Origin: an uncultured Phaeodactylibacter sp.
Lineage (GTDB): Bacteria > Bacteroidota > Bacteroidia > Chitinophagales > Saprospiraceae
Direction: 5' to 3'
DNA: 64,000 bases
Assembly: GCA_913057245.1 (NCBI GenBank)
Contig: CAJXNH010000007.1
Location: 59,780-123,779 of the forward strand
The first letter of the stretch is position 1. Every line of letters begins with the position of its first letter. Positions 24,691 through 33,156 of this stretch are shown in pieces. The position numbers and the translations under genes were made by a program. A model generated the notes under the pieces. The model ran no database searches. It was not told the origin of the DNA and worked only from the letters and a program-made list of their open reading frames with translations.

Positions 24691-25931
24691 TATTGGGCTA
24701 CTTCGAAGCCTATTTTCTGCAAGTCTATCCAAAAGTCAGGGTAAGACTTAACCACTACGTCCGGCTCTTCAATTTCAATGGGATGCTGCATGGCCAAAGG
24801 CGCGAAAGCCATTGCCATCCGGTGGTCTTCATAGGTGGCAAAGGTTGGCGTGGAGGCGAAAAGCGTTTTGCCCTGTGTCTGAAAGTAGGTGCGCGCTCCG
24901 GTAGGAGGCAGCTCGATAAGGTTCGCGTTGACCTTTTGCAGTTCCTGCTGAAGCGCCAGTATGCGGTCGGTTTCTTTAATACGAAGGGTTTCCAGGCCGC
25001 AGAACGTACCACTGGTACCCAATGCTGTACAGCATACGGCAAGGGTTTGCGCCAGGTCAGGGCATTTCAGGAAATCCCAGGTAAATTCGTCCGGCACTTC
25101 CGCACCTGCTGACTTTTTCAGCCGGACACCGGTATCATCGAAGTGGGTCTCTACCCCAAATTCGGTCATCATTTTGGACAGCACGGCATCCCCCTGCACG
25201 CTTTCCCGGAACAGCCCATTCAGGCGAAGATCAGTCTCCGGCGCAATGGCAGCCATAGCATAGTAGTAGGAGGCCGCCGACCAGTCTGCTTCCACAGTGA
25301 AAGGCTTGCCTACATAGGATTGTGGCGGCACGATGATCGTCTGCCCCTCCCACTGATGGCTTACCCCAAAGTAGCTCATTAGGGAAAGGGTCATTTCGAT
25401 ATAGGGGCGGGAGACGATCTCACCTTCGAGTTGCAGCCGGAGCCCTTCCGGGAGGGTTGGTGCCAGCATGAGCAAAGCTGAAATATACTGACTACTGGTA
25501 TTTGCGGCGATGGACAGGGTATTGGCTTTGCCGAACCCGTCGGGAGCGCCTATCCGTAAGGGGGGGTACCCCTGTTGACCAAGGTAGTCAATTTTGGCGC
25601 CCAACTTCCGCAGCGCATCCACCAAAACACCGATAGGGCGTTGCTTCATCCGTTCCGTACCGGTAAGCACCTGCTCACCGGGCTGCATGGACAGATAAGC
25701 GGTGAGAAAACGAAAGGTCGTCCCGGCGGCACCGGCATCAAGGGTGTCGTCAGTGGATTGCAATAATGCATTCAACAGTACGGTATCCTTGGCATTGGCT
25801 AGTTTGTGTATGGGAAAGTCAGTACCGCTAAGTGCCCTGATGATCAGTGCACGGTTGCTGATGCTCTTGGAACCGGCAAGGGTAATTTCCCCGGTAAGTG
25901 TGCCCTCGGGCCTGCTTAAAGTAAGTGTCAT
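24690..25931 (-). CDS. aroA: 3-phosphoshikimate 1-carboxyvinyltransferase (EPSP synthase)
   Basis: A 413-aa shikimate-pathway enzyme that transfers enolpyruvyl from PEP to shikimate-3-phosphate. Family motifs are all present: GSKSISNRALIIRAL near the start, AGAAGTTFRFLTAYLS with the TxxR loop, DWSAASYYYAMAA, LRIKETDRILAL and YEDHRMAMAFAPLA, which includes catalytic Glu, Asp and Arg residues. The length is slightly short of the 427-aa E. coli enzyme, as usual for Bacteroidota. Confidence 0.96.
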   Translation of the reverse strand: MTLTLSRPEGTLTGEITLAGSKSISNRALIIRALSGTDFPIHKLANAKDTVLLNALLQSTDDTLDAGAAGTTFRFLTAYLSMQPGEQVLTGTERMKQRPIGVLVDALRKLGAKIDYLGQQGYPPLRIGAPDGFGKANTLSIAANTSSQYISALLMLAPTLPEGLRLQLEGEIVSRPYIEMTLSLMSYFGVSHQWEGQTIIVPPQSYVGKPFTVEADWSAASYYYAMAAIAPETDLRLNGLFRESVQGDAVLSKMMTEFGVETHFDDTGVRLKKSAGAEVPDEFTWDFLKCPDLAQTLAVCCTALGTSGTFCGLETLRIKETDRILALQQELQKVNANLIELPPTGARTYFQTQGKTLFASTPTFATYEDHRMAMAFAPLAMQHPIEIEEPDVVVKSYPDFWIDLQKIGFEVAQ

Positions 25932-25997
25932 AGTCAGGATAAAGTCTAAAGAGCGACAAAATGAGAAAAAACCTGAAAACCTCAGAATTTCGAAGCG

Positions 25998-26174
25998 CTA
26001 ATCTACCAAATCGCGGTACTGATCTGCCACTTCCTCGGCTTTATCTTTCTTAGGTTCTCCGGCATCTTTATCCAGACGCTCATACTCCAGGATCACCCCA
26101 AGGGCTTCCAGGGCACTTAGCATTTTGTGGAATGCAGCCTCTTTCTTTTTATTGATGCGAATTCGGTAATTCAT
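25998..26174 (-). CDS. Small charged protein downstream of phoH (58 aa)
   Basis: A 58-aa frame starting MNYRIRINKKKEAAFHKML and continuing with a helical, highly charged sequence (LEYERLDKDAGEPKKDKAEE) to a stop at 25998. It starts 12 bp after the phoH stop, so it is probably in the same transcript. The short N-terminal strand followed by a helix has the look of small ribbon-helix type proteins, but there is no confident family. The good spacing and codon use favour a real gene. Confidence 0.55.
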   Translation of the reverse strand: MNYRIRINKKKEAAFHKMLSALEALGVILEYERLDKDAGEPKKDKAEEVADQYRDLVD

Positions 26175-26186
26175 CGTTGTATGCAG

Positions 26187-27242
26187 TTATTCTTCCCGGG
26201 CAGCTGCCCTTGAATTGGCCGTTTCTTTTCCTTCTTCTTCTTCTTTTTTCTTTTTATCGCTCTCGCGCTGTTCGCGGCGTTTGCGCATTTCTTCGTCGGA
26301 ACGCTCATAGGCCAGGATGATCTCCTTGACCAGGCGGTGCCTTACCACATCCTCAGCATCCAACTTAATAGCGGCAATACCTTTTAATCCTGCCAGCAGG
26401 TCAATCGAGCGGCGCAGGCCCGATTTCTGGTGGAAGGGCAAATCGACCTGTGAGAGGTCTCCGGTAATGATACACTTCGCCGAAGGGCCCAGACGGGTCA
26501 GGAACATCTTAAGCTGGGCAGTCGAACAGTTCTGCGCCTCATCCAGAATAATGAAGGCGTTGTCCAGTGTACGGCCACGCATGAACGCCAGAGGAGCAAT
26601 TTCAATGACCCGGTTAGCCATGAACTGCTGCAGCTTTTCGGCGGGCAGCATATCGTCCAGGGCATCATAAAGAGGCCGGAGGTAAGGGTCAACCTTTTCC
26701 TTGAGGTCGCCCGGGAGGAAGCCCAGGCTTTCACCAGCTTCAACGGCGGGGCGGGTCAGGATGATCTTCTTGACCATTCGGTTTTTGAGTGCCTTCACAG
26801 CCAACGCTACTGCGGTATAGGTTTTTCCCGTACCCGCAGGGCCAATAGCGAAAACCACATCATTTGTTTCGCTGGCCTCAATGAGCCGCTTTTGGTTGTG
26901 CGTCTTAGCTTTGATCTGCCGACCGTTACGGCCATGCAGGATGGTCTTGTTTGCCGCACTTTCCTTGCTGATGCGAGCTTCAAAGGGGTTATTGCCGTTG
27001 ATCAGGTCCTGTACCATTTGTGTAGGCAGCTCTTTGTGCTCCCGCAACAGTCGGACCATCATTTCAAACTTAGATTTGGCTTTCTGCGTATCCTTCTTCT
27101 CACCAGCCATCTTGACGCTGCTGCCACGGGAGGTAATAGTGACAGAAGGGAAGGCTTCCCGAAGCAGATTCAGCTTTTTGTTGTTTTCACCGTACAGCTC
27201 GACGAGGTCGACACTTTCCACAGTTAAAATGATCTCACTCAA
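26187..27242 (-). CDS. PhoH family protein (PhoH-like ATPase)
   Basis: A 351-aa cytosolic ATPase. An N-terminal KH-like segment (SEIILTVESVDLVELYGENN) precedes the P-loop domain with Walker A FAIGPAGTGKTYTAVALAV (about 133-151) and Walker B AFIILDEAQN. The C-terminal tail is a Lys/Glu-rich run (RREQRESDKKKKEEEEGKE). PhoH proteins are linked to RNA metabolism and often sit near ybeY. The family's usual N-terminus begins exactly here, yet the codon is TTG; upstream in-frame codons reach a stop without an ATG, so TTG is the likely start. Confidence 0.93.
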   Translation of the reverse strand: MSEIILTVESVDLVELYGENNKKLNLLREAFPSVTITSRGSSVKMAGEKKDTQKAKSKFEMMVRLLREHKELPTQMVQDLINGNNPFEARISKESAANKTILHGRNGRQIKAKTHNQKRLIEASETNDVVFAIGPAGTGKTYTAVALAVKALKNRMVKKIILTRPAVEAGESLGFLPGDLKEKVDPYLRPLYDALDDMLPAEKLQQFMANRVIEIAPLAFMRGRTLDNAFIILDEAQNCSTAQLKMFLTRLGPSAKCIITGDLSQVDLPFHQKSGLRRSIDLLAGLKGIAAIKLDAEDVVRHRLVKEIILAYERSDEEMRKRREQRESDKKKKEEEEGKETANSRAAAREE

Positions 27243-27386
27243 TATAATGGTATCCCTTTTGGTGAAGAACTTGCCCGTTACACTTTATCCGGAAGGCAAC
27301 TTAGCCAAGTTCAGATTAATGCTTTCAGAACTCTAATATATTCAATAAAGTTCAACCTTAGGCTGGCTCTTGCTTCAAGATTACGT

Positions 27387-27394
27387 TAATTTTG
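27387..27394 (+). promoter_or_regulatory. Possible Bacteroidota -7 box (TAATTTTG)
   Basis: An exact TAnnTTTG match upstream of the SAM hydroxide adenosyltransferase gene, predicting a start near 27401 and a leader of about 85 nt. The nearest TTG (27370-27372) is only 14 bp away, shorter than the usual -33/-7 spacing, so this is tentative. Confidence 0.28.
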
Positions 27395-27486
27395 ACTTAG
27401 CCTGAATAATTCAGGAGTCTTTGCGGAAAATTCGGATAAGTAGTGCATTACCTTTAAATTTAGCGCTTCACTTCCACTTTGAGCCT

Positions 27487-28260
27487 ATGGCAATTGTTAC
27501 GCTTACCACTGATTTCGGCGACAAAGGCTTTGACCTTCCTAAGTTGAAAGGAGCGCTTTTAACGGCTGCTCCCTCAGTGCAGCTGATTGACCTTACGCAT
27601 CAGGTGAGCAATTACGATATTGTACAGGCTGCCTTTCTGTTCCGGAATGCCTGGCGCAGCTTCCCCAAAGGCACGCTTCACCTGATCAGTGTGAACGATT
27701 ATCCCTCGGACAAGCCCCGGTTTTTGGCGGCTGCTCATCGCGGGCACTACTTTGTTGCGCCAGACAACGGTTTATTCTCACTTATTTTCCCGGAGGATGC
27801 CCCCAACCAATACCATATCCTGGAGTACGCGCCGGAAGAACTGATGTCACTGGAACGCATCTATGCCCGGGCAGTTGGGCACTTAGCTCAGGGGCGGCCG
27901 CTTATTGAGCTCGGCCCAGCCACGACTGAAGTCATGCAGCGCATTACCCTGCAGCCTGTCATTGGCCCCTCCCAAATCAGAGGCTCCGTTATTTTTGTGG
28001 ACAGCTTTGATAACGCGATCACCAATATCAATCGCTCCCTGTTCGAACAGGTGGGTGCGGACCGGTCTTTTGCCCTCTACTTCAAACGCAACGACCCTAT
28101 CAAAACGCTATGCCGGCAGTATCACGAAGTAGAGATTGGGGAGCCGCTTTGCCTGTTCAATTCCTCAGACTTACTGGAAATTGCCATCAATATGGGCAAA
28201 GCCAGCAGTCTGCTGGGGATCAATGTAGAAGACACCGTCCAAATTGAATTCCGCTCATGA
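27487..28260 (+). CDS. S-adenosyl-L-methionine hydroxide adenosyltransferase family protein
   Basis: A 257-aa member of the DUF62/SAM hydroxide adenosyltransferase family, which splits SAM to adenosine and methionine using water/hydroxide and is related to fluorinase and chlorinase. The opening IVTLTTDFGDKGFDLPKLKG has the TDFG nucleoside loop. FVAPDNGLFSL and the C-terminal IRGSVIFVDSFDNAITNI are also typical. The ATG at 27487 is chosen since the first beta-strand follows at once; an upstream frame from 27421 adds an unrelated tail. It overlaps the next gene by ATGA. Confidence 0.9.
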   Translation: MAIVTLTTDFGDKGFDLPKLKGALLTAAPSVQLIDLTHQVSNYDIVQAAFLFRNAWRSFPKGTLHLISVNDYPSDKPRFLAAAHRGHYFVAPDNGLFSLIFPEDAPNQYHILEYAPEELMSLERIYARAVGHLAQGRPLIELGPATTEVMQRITLQPVIGPSQIRGSVIFVDSFDNAITNINRSLFEQVGADRSFALYFKRNDPIKTLCRQYHEVEIGEPLCLFNSSDLLEIAINMGKASSLLGINVEDTVQIEFRS

Positions 28261-28553
28261 TCAAACGAATTGTCAAACTGACTTTCCAGCCTGAAAAGAC
28301 GGCAGATTTTCAAAGTATTTTTGAATCCAGCAAAGCGCTGATCCGGGGCTTTCCCGGCTGCCATCACTTGGAGCTTTGGCGCGACAAAAATCAGCCAGAG
28401 GTTTTCTTTACCTACAGTCACTGGGAGGATGAGGAAGCGTTGGACAAATACAGGCATTCGGAGTTGTTCAAGCGAACCTGGGCGCAAACGAAAGTCCTCT
28501 TTGGCGGCAAGCCTGAAGCATGGAGTGTGGAAGTGGCTTCACAGGTGGAGTAA
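28257..28553 (+). CDS. Antibiotic biosynthesis monooxygenase (ABM/YgiN-like) domain protein
   Basis: A 98-aa ferredoxin-like fold protein. IKRIVKLTFQPEKTADFQSI, then GFPGCHHLELWRDKNQPEVF and FTYSHWEDEEALDKYRHSEL, match the ABM strand-helix pattern including the conserved W-x-x-x-x-A-L helix. Such proteins are cofactor-free monooxygenases or small-molecule binding folds; the substrate is unknown. The ATGA overlap with the upstream gene shows translational coupling. Confidence 0.88.
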   Translation: MIKRIVKLTFQPEKTADFQSIFESSKALIRGFPGCHHLELWRDKNQPEVFFTYSHWEDEEALDKYRHSELFKRTWAQTKVLFGGKPEAWSVEVASQVE

Positions 28554-29128
28554 TAAAGCCCCCACAGCGGGTTGAGCGCTACCGGCAATTCACCTGTTAA
28601 GGAATAAATGCGATAGTTGCTGCAGGGGCGGCGTCTTTTGGGCAGTGAAAAGGGGAACCAAATGGCTCCCCTTCTTGTCAATTGGGGTTTACATTGATTT
28701 CACAGCTTTACAAAACAGGGTTTAGGGTTTTTAGGTGTGTAGATTGTTTTCAATCGGTACATCACAAAGAAGCATAGAATAAACGGGCGGGTCAATAGCC
28801 TCAACCTCCCCACTCCGCGCCTTAGGAGAGTTTAACGGAAATACCAGGCTCCGACTGTAAGTGTTAAATACAGGTCACACCTCAACATGCTGACCCCCAG
28901 CCCAATACATAAATTGTTAATTTTTTAATATCAAGGCGTGAAGAACTTTAACAGGTGTGAGTGAAATGTTGGGCAGGCTGTTCGGCGCTCTTTCCGGTTA
29001 TTTCTGTAGCTGTTTGTTTGTTTTGCCTTGTATTCAAAAATATTACAAAGGGTGACGATTCACATTGACAGGCAGAGTTGGATATATCTATTTTGTTTGT
29101 GATATAACCAGAGATATATAATTCCAAC
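28554..29128. other. 575-bp gene-free region upstream of the YoaP-like gene
   Basis: No gene is supported here. Near the left end AAGGGGAACC and GGCTCCCCTT (28650-28675) can form a hairpin without a T tract, a weak terminator for the SAM/ABM pair. At the right end GTTGGATATATCT (29077-29089) pairs imperfectly with AGATATATAATTCCAAC (29112-29128), abutting the ATG at 29129. This could be an operator or a leader hairpin covering the ribosome-binding site. The middle is AT-rich with no repeat that I can see. Confidence 0.4.
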
Positions 29129-29908
29129 ATGACTAAACTCATAAATCTCACTCCTGAAAACCTGGCAGAGGAGCATATTTGCTGTGCGATATCTGATAAA
29201 AAATGTACCCAAGGATACAACGACAAAAAAGCATGGCTTCGGAGGGAACTGGAAGGTGGCTATGTCTTTCGCAGGCTTGATGCCCGGGCGAAGGTATTCA
29301 TAGAGTATGGGCCTGCTGAGACCGCATGGCTACCCATTTCTGCACCAGGATATTTGAATATCAACTGCTTTTGGGTGTCGGGAAAGTACAAGAAACAAGG
29401 CTACGGCAAGCAATTACTGCAATCTGCGTGGGAAGACGCTCAGGCACAAGGCAAAAAAGGGCTGGTCACTGTATTGGGCACCCGGAAGTTTCATTTCATG
29501 TCGGATACCAAGTGGCTGCTGCGACAGGGTTTTGAAGAAGCAGACCGCATCAGCAGCGGGTTCAGCCTGCTGGTTAAAAAGTTACCCCCCAATGATCAAA
29601 ACCCTGGTTTTAAAGATTCCGTACGATCGGGTACCTGCCCAAATTCTAAAGGCTTGACCGCCTACTATTCCAACCGCTGCCCGTTTGCGCCTTTTCATGC
29701 CGAACAACCCCTTTCGGAAACGGCAGAAAAGCGGGGGCTGCCACTAACCCTTATCAAGCTGGAGACCCCGGAGCAGGCTCAGTCCGCTCCCAGCCCTGCA
29801 ACCATTTTCAGCCTTTTCCTGGACGGGCAATTTGTAACGACTGACCTTAGCGCTTGTATGGACAGCCGCTTTGACAAGGTGATGGACAAATGGAAACAGC
29901 AGCAATAG
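29129..29908 (+). CDS. YoaP-like GNAT N-acetyltransferase
   Basis: A 259-aa protein with two parts. Residues 1-155 are a GNAT fold: YLNINCFWVSGKYKKQGYGK carries the V-x-x-x-x-R/Q-x-x-G-x-G/A acetyl-CoA loop as KKQGYGK. Residues 170-259 match the YoaP C-terminal thioredoxin-like extension (NSKGLTAYYSNRCPFAPFHA, then FSLFLDGQFVTTDLSACMD). Two Cys (ISDKKCTQGY and NRCPFAP) are typical. The substrate is not known. It may be regulated by the inverted repeat touching its start codon. Confidence 0.85.
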   Translation: MTKLINLTPENLAEEHICCAISDKKCTQGYNDKKAWLRRELEGGYVFRRLDARAKVFIEYGPAETAWLPISAPGYLNINCFWVSGKYKKQGYGKQLLQSAWEDAQAQGKKGLVTVLGTRKFHFMSDTKWLLRQGFEEADRISSGFSLLVKKLPPNDQNPGFKDSVRSGTCPNSKGLTAYYSNRCPFAPFHAEQPLSETAEKRGLPLTLIKLETPEQAQSAPSPATIFSLFLDGQFVTTDLSACMDSRFDKVMDKWKQQQ

Positions 29909-29974
29909 GTTGGGCTATTAATTACCAAAGGGATTCCTTAAGTTAGCTGCTGTACCAAAATATCCGCATCCAAC

Positions 29975-31051
29975 ATGCCTGATGATCAAAGCCCCACCGG
30001 CCGGCATACCCAAAAAGGTGTTGTCTCCCCCGGCAGCCTCAACCCTAACCTCAGGCGCATCCGGAAAAAGCCGTGGGGACTAGAGGATTACACCTTCGGC
30101 ATCCAAAAGGGGGACCGGGTGGCACTGGCTAAAGCCATCACACTGATAGAGAGTACCCGGCGGGAACATCAGGCGCTGGCGCAACAGATCATTGAAGCCT
30201 GCCTGCCAAAAAGCGGGCGTTCTGTACGGATTGGCATCACGGGGACGCCGGGCGTGGGAAAAAGTACCTTTATTGAAGCTTTTGGACTGCATGTGCTGAA
30301 AGAGGGTCGAAAACTAGCTGTGCTCGCTGTAGACCCTACAAGCCAGGTGACACAGGGTAGTATTTTGGGAGACAAAACCCGTATGGAGCAGCTGGCGCAT
30401 CAGGAAAATGCCTTCATACGCCCCTCACCTGCGGGAGAATCGCTGGGCGGGGTAGCTCGCAAGACAAGGGAGGCGATTATACTCTGTGAAGCGGCGGGCT
30501 ACGATACGATCTTGATTGAAACCGTAGGCGTTGGGCAGTCCGAAACAGCGGTGCATTCCATGACGGACTTCTTTCTTTTACTCCTACTGCCAGGTGCCGG
30601 TGATGAATTGCAGGGGATCAAACGGGGCATTGTGGAAATGGCGGATCTCGCCGTGGTCAACAAGGCAGATGGGGAACGCCTGCCGCTTGCCAAACAAGCC
30701 AAACAGGAATACCGCAATGCCATGCACTTATTCCCACCCAAGGAAAGTGAATGGGTGACCCGGGTGGAAATCTGCTCTGCCACCACCGGAATGGGTATCC
30801 CGGAAGTCTGGAAAGACATTCAGGCCTATCAGGAACAAACCCGCGCCAATGGCTACTTTGAGCACAACCGCCGCGCCCAGGCCCGCTACTGGCTGCACGA
30901 AACCATAAACCGGGAGCTGAGACAGTTGTTTTTTAATCATGAAACCGTGCGCAGTCAGCTTGAAGAGGTGGAACGGCAGGTGATGAACGGGCAGCAGTCC
31001 TCCTTTCATGCCGCTGAGGCCCTGCTTCAGGCTTTCCGGGAACAAAAATGA
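29975..31051 (+). CDS. meaB: Methylmalonyl-CoA mutase-associated GTPase MeaB
   Basis: A 358-aa G3E-family GTPase that protects and reloads methylmalonyl-CoA mutase with its cobalamin cofactor. Motifs seen: P-loop GITGTPGVGKSTFIEAFG (about 86-103), LAVDPTSQVTQGSILGDKTR (switch I with Asp), ILIETVGVGQSE (G3 region) and VVNKAD (guanine specificity). The dimerisation arm is at the C-terminus. The mutase genes are not in this window. The acyl-CoA dehydrogenase and hydroxyacyl-CoA dehydrogenase nearby suit organic-acid catabolism, but they are not linked to it by operon structure. Confidence 0.94.
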   Translation: MPDDQSPTGRHTQKGVVSPGSLNPNLRRIRKKPWGLEDYTFGIQKGDRVALAKAITLIESTRREHQALAQQIIEACLPKSGRSVRIGITGTPGVGKSTFIEAFGLHVLKEGRKLAVLAVDPTSQVTQGSILGDKTRMEQLAHQENAFIRPSPAGESLGGVARKTREAIILCEAAGYDTILIETVGVGQSETAVHSMTDFFLLLLLPGAGDELQGIKRGIVEMADLAVVNKADGERLPLAKQAKQEYRNAMHLFPPKESEWVTRVEICSATTGMGIPEVWKDIQAYQEQTRANGYFEHNRRAQARYWLHETINRELRQLFFNHETVRSQLEEVERQVMNGQQSSFHAAEALLQAFREQK

Positions 31052-31153
31052 CTTCCTGGCATGCGTTCGTCTAACAATTTGGCAGTCCTGGCGAACCGAA
31101 TGGAACCTTGACTGCTTTTCAATCAACTTTAGACTCTAAAATTCAAAACATCA

Positions 31154-31741
31154 ATGAGATCATTACTTCTTCCAATTATCCTGATCGGCCTGGGGCTGGT
31201 ACTTTTTGTAAGTGGTTGCAACAGCTACAACGGCTTCGTCGAAATGGATGAGGATGTGGAAAATGCCTGGTCAAAAGTACAGAGTGCCTATCAGCGCCGT
31301 GCCGACCTGATCCCAAACCTCGTCAATACTGTAAAAGGAGTGGCAGAGTTTGAGAAAAGTACGCTGACCGAAGTGACGCAGGCACGCTCCCGGGCAACAA
31401 GTGTCAATATCGATCCTTCCAACCTGAGTGCAGAGAAGCTGCAGGAGTTTCAGCAGGCGCAGGGCGCACTGTCACAGTCGCTGGGCCGTCTGCTCGTCGT
31501 GTCTGAGCGTTATCCGCAGCTGCAGGCTAATCAAAACTTCCGCGAGTTGCAGGCGCAGCTGGAGGGCACCGAAAACCGCATTAAAGTGGAGCGCGACCGC
31601 TTCAATGATGTGGTGACGGAGTACAATAAGAAAGTACGCCGCTTCCCGGGCAGCCTCTTTGCCGGCCTGTTTGGCTTCGATCAGAGAGCGCAGTTTGAAG
31701 CAGAGGCGAGCGCGCAAAATGCGCCAAAAGTAGAATTCTAG
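31154..31741 (+). CDS. LemA family protein
   Basis: A 195-aa membrane-anchored helical protein. An N-terminal helix with a possible lipobox (LVLFVSGCNSYNGF) precedes the LemA core: VENAWSKVQSAYQRRADLIP NLVNTVKG-type helix, then GRLLVVSERYPQLQANQNF and YNKKVRRFPGSLFAGLFGF. The function is unknown; LemA commonly pairs with TPM-domain proteins, as here, where two TPM genes follow at once. This suggests a membrane complex. Confidence 0.94.
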   Translation: MRSLLLPIILIGLGLVLFVSGCNSYNGFVEMDEDVENAWSKVQSAYQRRADLIPNLVNTVKGVAEFEKSTLTEVTQARSRATSVNIDPSNLSAEKLQEFQQAQGALSQSLGRLLVVSERYPQLQANQNFRELQAQLEGTENRIKVERDRFNDVVTEYNKKVRRFPGSLFAGLFGFDQRAQFEAEASAQNAPKVEF

Positions 31742-31816
31742 CATTTCTTTAAACCGGGCGGTTCAAAGAGACGGTAACAAACTACTAAATTGAACTGCCC
31801 GGCCCAATTCCACTGT

Positions 31817-32245
31817 ATGATCCGCTTTTTCCAACCCGAAGAAGAAGACCGTATTATTGATGCCATTCAGGAAGCTGAGCTTAATACCTCAGGCGAGATC
31901 AGAGTGCACCTGGAGGATAACCTGAAAGGCGATGTACTTCAGGCCGCTCAAAAGACTTTCCTGAAACTGGAAATGCATAAAACAGAGGCCCGCAACGGCG
32001 TACTCATCTTCATCGCGCCGGAACAGCGCAAGCTGGCGATCCTGGGCGATAAAGGCATTAATGAAAGGGTTCCAAAAGATTTCTGGTCGGAAGAACGGGA
32101 CATTATGCTTGCCCACTTTAAAAGCGGCAACTACGCTGATGGGGTTTGCGCAGCGGTACAGCAGGTCGGTGCTAAATTGAAGGCCTTCTTCCCCTATCAG
32201 TCCGATGATGAAAACGAGCTGCCCGATGATATTTCCTACAGTTAA
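31817..32245 (+). CDS. TPM domain-containing protein (short, cytosolic or peripheral)
   Basis: A 142-aa TPM (TLP18.3/Psb32/MOLO-1) domain with no signal peptide: FFQPEEEDRIIDAIQEAELN, TSGEIRVHLED, ARNGVLIFIAPEQRKLAILGDKGINERV and FKSGNYADGVCAAVQQVG. The ATG at 31817 fits the domain start. It lies between lemA and the larger TPM gene and overlaps the latter's start by about 20 bp, so the three are one operon. TPM domains bind calcium or act as phosphatases in some relatives; no role is known here. Confidence 0.88.
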   Translation: MIRFFQPEEEDRIIDAIQEAELNTSGEIRVHLEDNLKGDVLQAAQKTFLKLEMHKTEARNGVLIFIAPEQRKLAILGDKGINERVPKDFWSEERDIMLAHFKSGNYADGVCAAVQQVGAKLKAFFPYQSDDENELPDDISYS

Positions 32246-33101
32246 AACTGAGACGTTGAGATTACAGACCTGGATTTTTGCCCTTTTCACGCTAATTGCC
32301 TTACCGCTTGGCGCTCAACAACCCGTGCCTGCGCCCACCAATGAGGTGGTCAATGACTATGCAGGCTTGTTGTCCCGGCAGGAGGATGACCAACTGACCC
32401 GAAAGCTGGCACAGTATGCGCGGCAGACTTCCACGCAGATCGTTATTGTAACGGAACCGTCGCTTGAAGGCGGCGACCCTTTCAACCGGGCACTCGAATA
32501 CTACGAAGCCTGGGGCATTGGCGGCAGCCGGGAAAAGAGCAATGGCGCACTCATTTACGTAGCCCGTGATGACCGCAAGGTTCGCATCATGACGGGCTAC
32601 GGCGCTGAAGGTTTTCTGCCGGATGCCCTTGCCAAACGGATCATCGACGAAATCATCACGCCCAATTTCCGGGAGGGGCGCTATTACCGCGGGCTCGACC
32701 GGGCCACAAGTGCCATCATGGAACTGGCGCAGGGCGAATACACCAATGACACCACGCAGCAGGCGGATGGCAAACAGGAAGCCAAAGGTGGGATTCCTGC
32801 CATTCTGGTCATCCTGTTTGTCATTATTCTCATCGTAGTGCTCAGCCGTATGGGCGGCGGTGGGGACGATGATGACGACGGCGGCTATTACCGGGGCGGG
32901 CGCTACGATATGGACCGCAGGCGGCGAGGCCGGCGCGGTGGCGGCTGGATGATCTTCCCTTTCCCCTGGATTGGCGGTGGCGGCGGATGGTCTGGCGGCG
33001 GCGGTGGTGGCTTGTCCGGCGGTGGCGGCGGCGACTGGGGCGACTTCGGTGGCTTTGGCGGCGGCCTTACCGGTGGCGGCGGTGCAGGTGGAGAATGGTA
33101 A
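32226..33101 (+). CDS. TPM domain-containing membrane protein (YgcG family)
   Basis: A 291-aa exported protein. A signal peptide (TWIFALFTLIALPLGAQ) is followed by the TPM domain (about 38-175: VVNDYAGLLSRQEDDQLTRK, QIVIVTEPSLEG, ALIYVARDDRKVRIMTGYGA). One membrane helix follows (IPAILVILFVIILIVVL, about 190-206), then a basic and extreme Gly-rich tail typical of YgcG proteins. The start could instead be a TTG at 32254, nearer the signal peptide. It partners with LemA and the short TPM protein. Confidence 0.9.
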   Translation: MIFPTVKTETLRLQTWIFALFTLIALPLGAQQPVPAPTNEVVNDYAGLLSRQEDDQLTRKLAQYARQTSTQIVIVTEPSLEGGDPFNRALEYYEAWGIGGSREKSNGALIYVARDDRKVRIMTGYGAEGFLPDALAKRIIDEIITPNFREGRYYRGLDRATSAIMELAQGEYTNDTTQQADGKQEAKGGIPAILVILFVIILIVVLSRMGGGGDDDDDGGYYRGGRYDMDRRRRGRRGGGWMIFPFPWIGGGGGWSGGGGGGLSGGGGGDWGDFGGFGGGLTGGGGAGGEW

Positions 33102-33156
33102 ATCCGCGCAGACAGTTCGGAAATCTTCGCTATCTTGGCATAAATACCGAACCCCT

